Positions 1 through 6,141 of a stretch of DNA of 20,167 nucleotides are shown here, in pieces. Position numbers and translations under genes: made by a program. The notes under the pieces were generated by a model. The model was not told the DNA's origin, did not search any database, and saw nothing but the letters and a program-made list of their open reading frames with translations. Location of the stretch: positions 1-20,167 of IMG/VR virus record IMGVR_UViG_3300034374_000371. One strand, given 5' to 3'. Numbering within the stretch: the first letter of the stretch is position 1; each line of letters opens with the position of its first letter. The stretch comes from a virus.

Positions 1-90
1 GGTGATCCATATGAAACAGCATTTCGTGAAGGACAACGAAATGTAATAATCAGAATAATCAATTTAATCAAGGAGGATAAAGATGTCTGA
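1..90 (+). CDS. Bbp19-like small phage protein, 3' end only
   Basis: An open frame enters from the left edge and ends at TGA 88-90, giving 29 visible residues. They begin GDPYETAFREGQRNV and continue with an Ile/Leu-rich helix. The pattern of D-P, then TAFREGQR, then an aliphatic run matches, from memory, the C-terminal part of the Bbp19-like phage domain. Proteins of that family are short and lie near the portal, scaffold and capsid genes of BPP-1-like podoviruses, which fits this position. The stop overlaps the scaffold start at 83 by eight bases, so the two genes are probably translationally coupled, and the scaffold's Shine-Dalgarno sequence (70-76) lies inside this gene. Function is unknown in the family. 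The family call rests on one short motif. Confidence 0.6.
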   Translation, partial: GDPYETAFREGQRNVIIRIINLIKEDKDV

Positions 91-895
91 TGAACAAATG
101 ACCACAAACGACAATCCAGTACAAGAAGAACAAGTTAGTACGGTACTTGGATCGGGAAGTGACAATCAAGATTGGAAAGCATCACTTTCAGACGAGTTAA
201 AAAATGACGCTACTTTACAAAACTTTAAAGACATAGAAAGTTTAGCTAAAACTGTAGTGCATCAACAAAAAGTTTTAGGAGGCAGAATACCGTTACCTAA
301 AACAGATGAAGAATATAACGAACTTTATACTAAATTAGGAAGACCAGAAGATCCTAATAAATATGAAGTTAATATTCCACAAGATTATCAACAATATTTT
401 AAAAAAGAAAATGTTGATGAGTTTAAAAACGTAGCGCATAAAATAGGTTTAAATAACAAACAAGTAAATGCGTTATTAGACTATCAAGTAAATAGTATTA
501 AATATGAAGTGGAAAATGAACCTGCAAGTATGGCGGCAGAAAGAGATCAAACAACACAAACATTAAAACAAGAATGGGGCTATGATTATGATAAAAATAT
601 TAGAGCCGCAGAAAGAGCATTAAATGTTTATGGTGATGATGAATTAAGAGATCTTGTTCAAAATACTAATGCTGGTAATAATCCTGCTGTTATTAAATTC
701 TTTGCTAGATTAGGTGCTGAAGTAACAGAAGATATGGCTAAAAATACACAAAATAATAGATTAGCTGTATCACCTTTAGATGCAAAAGAAGAAATACAAA
801 AGGTTATGAATGATGCAAATCATCCTTATCATAAAGGCGATCAAATGGCTGTTGAAAGAATGCGACAGTTACATGAAAAAGCCTATGGTAATTAA
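83..895 (+). CDS. Capsid assembly scaffolding protein
   Basis: This 270-residue acidic, Lys/Glu/Gln-rich protein should act as the internal scaffold for prohead assembly and then be removed. The first ~30 residues are low-complexity and polar. A conserved block follows: DWKASLSDELKNDATL, then KDIESLAKTVVHQQKVLG, then LPKTDEEY and LGRPEDPNKYEV. This block is typical of scaffolds in podoviruses with a BPP-1-like head (family knowledge). The rest is predicted helical and charged, ending in a basic, helical segment (MAVERMRQLHEK), as expected for a capsid-binding tail. AAGGAGG at 70-76 is ideally spaced from ATG 83, which fixes the start. The gene lies directly upstream of the capsid gene, separated by an unusual 198-base leader. 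Confidence 0.85.
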   Translation: MSDEQMTTNDNPVQEEQVSTVLGSGSDNQDWKASLSDELKNDATLQNFKDIESLAKTVVHQQKVLGGRIPLPKTDEEYNELYTKLGRPEDPNKYEVNIPQDYQQYFKKENVDEFKNVAHKIGLNNKQVNALLDYQVNSIKYEVENEPASMAAERDQTTQTLKQEWGYDYDKNIRAAERALNVYGDDELRDLVQNTNAGNNPAVIKFFARLGAEVTEDMAKNTQNNRLAVSPLDAKEEIQKVMNDANHPYHKGDQMAVERMRQLHEKAYGN

Positions 896-925
896 GCAAC
901 ATTTGTGATATATTTACAACACTAA

Positions 926-949
926 ATTCGCCCTTTTAGGATAACGAAT
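926..949 (+). ncRNA. Small hairpin at the 5' side of the capsid leader
   Basis: ATTCG (926-930) pairs with CGAAT (945-949). Inside it C932-C933-T934 can pair with A938-G939-G940 around a TTT loop. It lies just upstream of the larger 956-1032 fold and may be its first stem. A five-plus-three base-pair stem alone could be chance; adjacency to two stronger stems raises the likelihood that it belongs to one element. Confidence 0.4.
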
Positions 950-955
950 AGGTAG

Positions 956-1032
956 CCGTGATGGCTTTAAACTTCCGATTGATCGTATCGTTTACGATAA
1001 GGTTTCCCGTAAGGACAAAAGCCGACACACGG
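956..1032 (+). ncRNA. Candidate structured RNA element upstream of the capsid gene
   Basis: This part of the gene-free leader folds as nested stems. CCGTG (956-960) pairs with CACGG (1028-1032). GGCTTT (963-968) pairs with AAAGCC (1018-1023). AAACTT (969-974) can pair with AGGTTT (1000-1005) with one G-U. ATCGTA (982-987) pairs with TACGAT (993-998) over a five-base loop. On the 3' side CCCGTAAGGACA (1006-1017) stays unpaired. GC content is about 47% over these 77 bases, against about 30% around it, which is typical of a conserved RNA in AT-rich DNA. It is not a tRNA: there is no TTCRANNC arm. I cannot match it to a riboswitch or ribozyme class I know. Possible roles are a cis-regulator of capsid translation, a processing site, or a stable small RNA. 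Confidence 0.6.
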
Positions 1033-1069
1033 AATATAGTATAATGCATTTGTATTATGCTCTCTATTC
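1032..1069 (+). promoter_or_regulatory. Long hairpin just before the capsid ribosome-binding site
   Basis: GAATA (1032-1036) pairs with TATTC (1065-1069). After a small asymmetric internal loop, AGTATAATGC (1038-1047) pairs with GTATTATGCT (1052-1061) through ten base pairs, two of them G-U, with an ATTT loop (1048-1051). It ends 11 bases before the AGGAGG at 1081-1086. It could protect or process the capsid mRNA (an RNase III-type site is plausible) or insulate the ribosome site. The 5' arm contains a perfect TATAAT (1040-1045), but I see no convincing -35 box at normal spacing, so a promoter here is unproven. G1032 would be shared with the preceding stem, so the two folds compete at that base. 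Confidence 0.5.
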
Positions 1070-1093
1070 TTAAACTTAATAGGAGGACTTAAT

Positions 1094-1954
1094 ATGTCAA
1101 CTCAAATAACAACTGCTTTTGTAGAACAATACAAAAGTAATGTGTTTCATTTGGCTCAACAAAAAGGTTCTAGATTAAGAGATGCGGTAAGATCTGAAAG
1201 TGTAACAGGTAAATCACATTTCTTTGAAAGAATTGGGTCAACTGCGGCACAAAAAAGAACTTCTAGACACGCTGACACTCCAAGAGTGGACACGCCACAT
1301 TCTAGAAGAAAAGTAACTATGGATGATTACGATTGGGCAGACTTAATTGATCAAGAAGATAAAGTAAGAATGCTTATTTCGCCTCAATCCGAATACGCTA
1401 AAGCTGGTGCTTACGCTATGGGTAGAGCAATGGATGACGCAATTATTGCGGCGGCTACTGGAACTGCTTATGGTGGAGTTAGTGGTGGTACAAGTATTGC
1501 ATTACCATCTGCTCAAAAAGTAGCAGTAGCAACAAGTGGTTTATCATTGGAAAAATTAATCAGCGCTAAAGAAATTCTTGATGCGGCTGATGTTGATCCA
1601 GATGAAGAAAGATATATGATTTGCACAGCAAAACAAATGTCTGATCTTCTTGCGTTAGAGAAAATCACTTCTGCTGACTACGCAACAGTTAAGGCGCTAG
1701 TACAAGGTGCTATTGATAGTTTCATGGGCTTCAAGTTTATCAGATCAGAAAGACTTGGAACTGACGGAAACGGTGATAGACAAGTATTAGCTTTCACTAA
1801 ATCAGCTATGGGTCTTGCGCTTGGTAGAGATATTGCTACAAAAATCTCTGAAAGAGCAGACAAGAACTATGCAACACAGGTATTTTTATCTATGACTATC
1901 GGCGCTACAAGAGTAGAAGACGAGAAAGTAGTAGAAATAGCTTGTGCGGAATAA
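1094..1954 (+). CDS. Major capsid protein
   Basis: This 286-residue protein is the expected major head subunit of BPP-1-like podoviruses. The N-terminus (MSTQITTAFVEQYKSNVFHL) leads into a Gln/Ser/Arg block and RHADTPRVDTPHSRRKVTM. It then reads DYDWADLIDQEDKVRMLISP and AYAMGRAMDDAIIAAATG. A central glycine-rich stretch and the domain SAKEILDAADVDPDEERYMI follow. This order fits the phage capsid family that holds BPP-1-type major capsid proteins (from memory), and the position between scaffold and cement protein supports it. The start is fixed by AGGAGG 1081-1086. Codon use is richer in C- and G-ending codons than the tail genes, consistent with high expression. It has its own long structured leader and shares a transcript with the next gene, 12 bases downstream. 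Confidence 0.88.
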   Translation: MSTQITTAFVEQYKSNVFHLAQQKGSRLRDAVRSESVTGKSHFFERIGSTAAQKRTSRHADTPRVDTPHSRRKVTMDDYDWADLIDQEDKVRMLISPQSEYAKAGAYAMGRAMDDAIIAAATGTAYGGVSGGTSIALPSAQKVAVATSGLSLEKLISAKEILDAADVDPDEERYMICTAKQMSDLLALEKITSADYATVKALVQGAIDSFMGFKFIRSERLGTDGNGDRQVLAFTKSAMGLALGRDIATKISERADKNYATQVFLSMTIGATRVEDEKVVEIACAE

Positions 1955-1966
1955 AGGAGATAAATT

Positions 1967-2389
1967 ATGGCTAGTGTAAAAGGTTCAAATTTTACTAACA
2001 TAACTGCTGATCCTGTTGTTAAAACATCATCACAGTATGCTCATGGTAAAATAAGAGTAATATACGATACATATGAAGCATCTTCTTTGGCTAATCCGTC
2101 TGACATTTCAGTTGCAAGATTACCAAAAGGCGCAGTAGTGTATGACATTGTTGTACATCATGACGCTTTAGGTTCTGGTGTAACTTTATCAGTAGGTGAT
2201 AGCGGTAGTGCAACAAGATACATTGGTGCAACTGCGGCGGCAACTGCTGGAAAAATAGTAATGTCAGAAGATGGCGCTATTGACGGTTTCGGATATGAAA
2301 ATTCATCTGAAACAGATGTTTTAATTACTACAGGCGGTGGTGCGGCTACAGGAACTATTAAAGTTGCTGTAATGTACGCTGTTGAGTAA
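1967..2389 (+). CDS. Head cement/decoration-like protein
   Basis: This 140-residue Gly/Ala/Ser/Val-rich protein has almost no charged helix-forming stretches. It reads as a small beta sandwich: KIRVIYDTYEASS, then ARLPKGAVVYDIVVHH, then SGVTLSVGDSGSATRYIG, and a final strand TIKVAVMYAVE. In BPP-1-like phages the gene after the capsid gene encodes a cement protein that clamps capsomers at the outer surface, so I infer that role from position, size and fold type. AAAGGAG at 1953-1959 sets the start. The gene follows the capsid stop by 12 bases, and a strong terminator-like hairpin follows within 20 bases, so capsid and cement probably form one high-level unit. It could instead be another head-stabilising protein. 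Confidence 0.65.
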   Translation: MASVKGSNFTNITADPVVKTSSQYAHGKIRVIYDTYEASSLANPSDISVARLPKGAVVYDIVVHHDALGSGVTLSVGDSGSATRYIGATAAATAGKIVMSEDGAIDGFGYENSSETDVLITTGGGAATGTIKVAVMYAVE

Positions 2390-2407
2390 TACATAACAAA
2401 CAATTAG

Positions 2408-2444
2408 AAGGGGCGATATATATTGAATTATAGTCGCCCCTTTG
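2408..2444 (+). terminator. Hairpin terminator after the capsid/cement pair
   Basis: AAGGGGCGA (2408-2416) pairs perfectly with TCGCCCCTT (2434-2442). TATA/TATA pairing extends it inward past a bulged G2433, over a small AT loop. This is the most GC-rich stem in the window outside the capsid leader. The 3' T run is short (TTTGATATAT), so termination may be partial, leaving some read-through into the tail genes. Confidence 0.75.
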
Positions 2445-2462
2445 ATATATTAAGAGATTATT

Positions 2463-3041
2463 ATGGCTACAGAAGTATCAATTTGTTCAAATGCATTAAG
2501 ACGTTTAGGTGATGATCCAATCACTTCTTTGACAGATGATACAGAAAGAGCCAGATTATGTAATTCATTTTATCAAGATGCAAGAGATGCTTGTTTAAGA
2601 TCACATCCTTGGAACTTTGCAATTACAAGAGCAAGTTTAGCAAAATTATCTGATGCACCTGCATACGGATTTAATTATCAATACGCATTACCAACTAATC
2701 CTTATTGTTTAAGAGTTTTAGAAATGGAATACAAAGATTACATTTTTAAAGTTGAGAATGTAGCTACTCACGGTAGAGTATTATTAACAGATGAAGGTAC
2801 AGCTAATATTTTATATATTGCAAGAATAACAGATACTAATTTATTTGACCCAATGTTTGTTGATGTTTTAACTGCAAAATTAGCTGTAGATTTAGCATAT
2901 CCTGTAACTAACAGCCAACAAGTACAAACAAATATGCAGAAATTATATCAACTTAAACTTTCTGAAGCACGTAGTATTGATGGACAAGAAGGATTTATTG
3001 ATGATCTTGTTTCTGATACATTTACGGACTTTAGAAAATAA
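2463..3041 (+). CDS. Tail adaptor / tail tubular protein A-like
   Basis: This 192-residue protein should form the ring joining the portal to the tail nozzle (T7 gp11-type role). The family signature is clear at the N-terminus: SICSNALRRLGDDPITSL, then ERARLCNSFYQDARDACLR, then SHPWNFA. The middle holds the FNYQYALPTNPYCLRVLEM pattern, and the C-terminal helix is rich in Gln/Lys/Leu. The start has only a weak purine-rich site (AAGAGA, 2452-2457) right after the terminator, suggesting modest translation compared with the capsid gene. Its last base is the first base of the next start (TAATG at 3039-3043), so adaptor and nozzle are translationally coupled. Confidence 0.82.
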   Translation: MATEVSICSNALRRLGDDPITSLTDDTERARLCNSFYQDARDACLRSHPWNFAITRASLAKLSDAPAYGFNYQYALPTNPYCLRVLEMEYKDYIFKVENVATHGRVLLTDEGTANILYIARITDTNLFDPMFVDVLTAKLAVDLAYPVTNSQQVQTNMQKLYQLKLSEARSIDGQEGFIDDLVSDTFTDFRK

Positions 3042-5515
3042 TGGCACGTGTACATCCTTTTCAAACAAATTTTACTGCTGGTGAATTAACACCAAAACTT
3101 GCAGGTCAAGTTGATTTTAAAAAATATAATAATGGTGTTGAAATATTAGAAAACATGACAGTATTTCCGCAAGGAGGTGCTAAAAGAAGATATGGTACTA
3201 GATTTGTTGCTGAAGTAAAAGATAACAGTAAAACAACTAGATTAATACCTTTTGAATTTAATATAGAACAATCTTATATTTTAGAATTTGGCAATCAATA
3301 CATTCGTTTTTTTAAAGATGGTGGTCAAATAACTAATGCTTCTAAAAATATTACAAACATAACACAAGCTAATCCTGCTGTAGTTACAGTTGCATCACAT
3401 GGATATTCAAACGGTGATGATGTTTGGATTAATAATGTTGGTGGTATGACAGAATTAAATGGTAGAAGATTTAGAATAGCTAATGTTACAGCAAATACTT
3501 TTGAATTATCTGGTGTAGATAGCACAGGTTATATTGCATACACATCTGGTGGTACTTCGGCTGACGTTTATGAAATAGCATCACCTTTTACTGAAAGTAT
3601 GTTGTATGATTTACAATTTACACAATCAGCAGACGTTATGTACATTGTACAAGAAACATTAGAACCTAGAAAATTATCTAGAACAGGACACACATCTTGG
3701 ACATTAAATGATGTAGAATTTATTAATGGGCCATATTTAGATGATAATGAAAGTAGTGTAACATTTACATCATCTGCAAGTGGTGTAGGTACAGGTAGAA
3801 CATTAACAGCATCCGCTTCAACTTTTGAATGTTCACCAAATGAAACAGGTTTTCATACAGAAGATATTGGTAGATCTGTTAGATTAAATGATGGATGGGG
3901 TATAATTACAGCATACATATCACCAACACAAGTTACTTGGGAAATTAAACAAGATATTGGATCTGCTTCAGCATCAACAGATTGGGCGTTAGGTGCTTGG
4001 TCTGAACATACAGGTTATCCGAGAACAGTATCATTTTTTGAACAAAGATTAGTATTTGGTGGAAGTACAGCATATCCTCAAACTATATGGGCAAGTGAAA
4101 GTGGATTTTATGAGCATTTTCATAGAGGTGCAGGTGATCCAGCAGATGCATTTATTTATACTATTGCGGCAAACAAAGTAAACGTAATTAGATGGTTATC
4201 ACCTGCAAGAGATTTAATTGTTGGTACAGCAGGTGGTGAATTTAAAGTTGGAAGACCAACTGGTGAGCCTTTACAACCCGATAACGTACAAATTACACAA
4301 CAAACTACATATGGTGGTTATAATTCACAACCAATACAAATTGGTAATGCTGTTTTGTTTGTGCAAAGACAAAGAAAAAAAATTAGAGAATTTGCATATA
4401 GATTTGAAGATGACGCATATCAAGCACCAGATATGACATTACTTGCTGAACATATTACAGGAACAGGAATTACAGATGTTGATTATGCACAAGAACCAGA
4501 AAGTATTTATTGGGCTGTTAGAGATGATGGAACATTGTTAGGTTTAACGTATCAAAGAGAAGAAGATATTGTTGCATGGCACAGACATATTCTTGGTGGA
4601 TCGTACAAACTTACATTTAACGGTGCAAGTGATGTAACTGATTATTCAGCAGATCCTAATTACAATGGATATATTACAATTACAGCACATGGTTTAAATA
4701 CAGGTGATAGTGTTGTTTATAATAATGGCGGTGGTACATCATTAAGTGGTTTAGTAGATGGTGAAACTTATTATGTTTATAAAATAGATGCAAATAATTT
4801 AGAATTAGCATTAACATACGATCAAGCTATAGATAGAACAATATTACAAATAGGTGATGGAGTAGGATCTAATCATTCATTAAAAGCAAACTCACAAGTT
4901 AAAAGTGTCGCATCTATTTCAGAACCATCAGAAAACCAAGTATGGATAATTGTACGTAGAAGAATTAATGGAAATATAGTACAATATGTAGAATATTTAG
5001 ATCCAACTTTAAATATGGATAGTACGTTATCTGCGCTTGTAAATGATGGAACTACAATTATTACATCATTAGATCATTTAGAAGGTGAAACAGTACAAGT
5101 ATTAGTAGGTGATGCTGTATATCCAGATCAAACAGTTACAGATGGTAAAATTTCAGTAACATTACCATCACAAGCTAGTTTTAAAAGTATAGAAATAGGT
5201 CTAGGTTATACATCTAGAATTAAAACTATGAGAGTTGAAGCGGGATCACAAGCAGGTACTGCACAAGGTAGAAAAAAGAGATATAATGAAGTTATGGTAA
5301 GATTATACAAAACAGTAGGAATTAAAATAAATGGGGATCAATTACCATTTAGAACATCATCTACTCCAATGGGCCAAAATATTGAAGAATTTACTGGCGA
5401 TAAACGTGTTCTTAATTTAGGATGGGATAGAGATGGACAAATAGAAATTTTACAAGAACAACCGTTGCCAATGACGGTTTTAGGTATAACAGGAACATTG
5501 GCAACAACGGATTAA
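3041..5515 (+). CDS. Tail nozzle / tail tubular protein B-like
   Basis: This 824-residue protein is the likely tail tube or nozzle of the short tail (T7 gp12-type role). The N-terminus is characteristic: VHPFQTNFTAGELTPKLAG, then YNNGVEILENMTVFPQGGAK and RRYGTRFVAEV, then IPFEFNIEQSYILEFG. A segment near residues 110-180 (SHGYSNGDDVWINNVGGM) recurs in related form near 540-600 (AHGLNTGDSVVYNNGG). These may be two copies of one inserted beta module. A conserved core around residues 330-360 reads YPRTVSFFEQRLVFGGS followed by PQTIWAS. There is no separate ribosome site; the start overlaps the adaptor stop (TAATG). The protein ends ten bases before the next gene. Confidence 0.85.
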   Translation: MARVHPFQTNFTAGELTPKLAGQVDFKKYNNGVEILENMTVFPQGGAKRRYGTRFVAEVKDNSKTTRLIPFEFNIEQSYILEFGNQYIRFFKDGGQITNASKNITNITQANPAVVTVASHGYSNGDDVWINNVGGMTELNGRRFRIANVTANTFELSGVDSTGYIAYTSGGTSADVYEIASPFTESMLYDLQFTQSADVMYIVQETLEPRKLSRTGHTSWTLNDVEFINGPYLDDNESSVTFTSSASGVGTGRTLTASASTFECSPNETGFHTEDIGRSVRLNDGWGIITAYISPTQVTWEIKQDIGSASASTDWALGAWSEHTGYPRTVSFFEQRLVFGGSTAYPQTIWASESGFYEHFHRGAGDPADAFIYTIAANKVNVIRWLSPARDLIVGTAGGEFKVGRPTGEPLQPDNVQITQQTTYGGYNSQPIQIGNAVLFVQRQRKKIREFAYRFEDDAYQAPDMTLLAEHITGTGITDVDYAQEPESIYWAVRDDGTLLGLTYQREEDIVAWHRHILGGSYKLTFNGASDVTDYSADPNYNGYITITAHGLNTGDSVVYNNGGGTSLSGLVDGETYYVYKIDANNLELALTYDQAIDRTILQIGDGVGSNHSLKANSQVKSVASISEPSENQVWIIVRRRINGNIVQYVEYLDPTLNMDSTLSALVNDGTTIITSLDHLEGETVQVLVGDAVYPDQTVTDGKISVTLPSQASFKSIEIGLGYTSRIKTMRVEAGSQAGTAQGRKKRYNEVMVRLYKTVGIKINGDQLPFRTSSTPMGQNIEEFTGDKRVLNLGWDRDGQIEILQEQPLPMTVLGITGTLATTD

Positions 5516-5524
5516 GGAGGATAA

Positions 5525-5965
5525 ATGGCTTGGTTTGTACCTGCAATGATGGCGGCTAGTACCGCATTGACTTTAATGGGTCATAGACAAAATATTAAAA
5601 ATATAAAAGCAAATGCGGCTTGGAAAAATTATGAAAATGAATTGTCGTTTTTATATGACAAGCAAAAGATGCTTAAAAAACAAAAAAAATTATTATCAGC
5701 ACAAAGAGCAAGAACTGCGGCAAGTGGTGTTCAATTTACAGGATCACCTTTAATTATTGCTAATGCAGATATTGAAGAAATGGAAAATGATTTGGCGTTT
5801 TTAGAAAAAGGTGTGTTTATTAAAAATGCGGCATTAGATGCAGAAGCTACAGGTTTAATTGCTAGTGAAACTTATAAAGCAGGTGCATCATTATTTAGTA
5901 GTGCTGTAAGTTATAAATCTTATAAACAAGATCAAGCTATAGCTAAAAAATTAGGAATTGGATAA
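5525..5965 (+). CDS. Internal virion protein, T7 gp14-like
   Basis: This 146-residue protein has a hydrophobic N-terminus (residues 3-18, Ala/Met/Leu-rich) that could be a membrane segment. A Lys/Gln/Ala-rich helical body follows. The block AQRARTAASGVQFTGSPLII and the following acidic stretch are typical of small internal (core) proteins that follow the nozzle gene in many marine podoviruses. By analogy with T7 gp14 it would be ejected and help form a channel in the outer membrane; that role is inferred from position and the hydrophobic segment. AAGGAGG at 5514-5520 overlaps the previous stop and is a strong site for ATG 5525. The stop overlaps the next start (TAATG, 5963-5967). Confidence 0.72.
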   Translation: MAWFVPAMMAASTALTLMGHRQNIKNIKANAAWKNYENELSFLYDKQKMLKKQKKLLSAQRARTAASGVQFTGSPLIIANADIEEMENDLAFLEKGVFIKNAALDAEATGLIASETYKAGASLFSSAVSYKSYKQDQAIAKKLGIG

Positions 5966-6141
5966 TGTATTTAATAAAAGTATGGGATAACGATCAAATG
6001 ATATTTGAAGGTAAAAGTAAAATAATACCAACATCAGATCATCAAGGATGGTTTATTAAAAAAGATGAAAAAGGTATTGTTAAAGAAGCTAAATTTAATC
6101 CCGCTAAATACAGGATAACATATGAAGATACCACGATATAA
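5965..6141 (+). CDS. Small overlapping gene, 58 residues, unknown function
   Basis: An open frame starts at ATG 5965, sharing its A with the preceding TAA, and ends at TAA 6139-6141, 20 bases inside the next gene. The protein begins MYLIKVWDNDQMIFEGKSKI, has an HQGWFIKKDEKGIVKEAKF centre and ends with YRITYEDTTI. It is basic and reads as a small beta-rich fold. It fills what would otherwise be a 156-base gap in a region where genes abut, and its codon use (TTA, AAA, ATA, ATT) matches its neighbours. Overlaps at both ends suggest a real coupled gene. No family is recognised; its place among internal virion protein genes suggests a minor virion protein or chaperone. Confidence 0.7.
   Translation: MYLIKVWDNDQMIFEGKSKIIPTSDHQGWFIKKDEKGIVKEAKFNPAKYRITYEDTTI

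Noticed and set aside
956-1032. tRNA or hammerhead-type ribozyme in the capsid leader
   Set aside because: There is no T-arm consensus or acceptor/anticodon layout, and the CTGANGA plus GAAA core is missing.
961-1044. A 27-codon open frame in the capsid leader starting at ATG 961
   Set aside because: It has no ribosome site and uses codons otherwise rare here (CGA, CGG, AGG, CCC, ATC). The bases are better explained by the nested RNA stems.
1017-1045. Sigma70-type promoter with the perfect TATAAT at 1040-1045
   Set aside because: No acceptable -35 box at 16-18 base spacing was found, and the hexamer lies inside a hairpin arm in AT-rich DNA. It is kept only as a remark.
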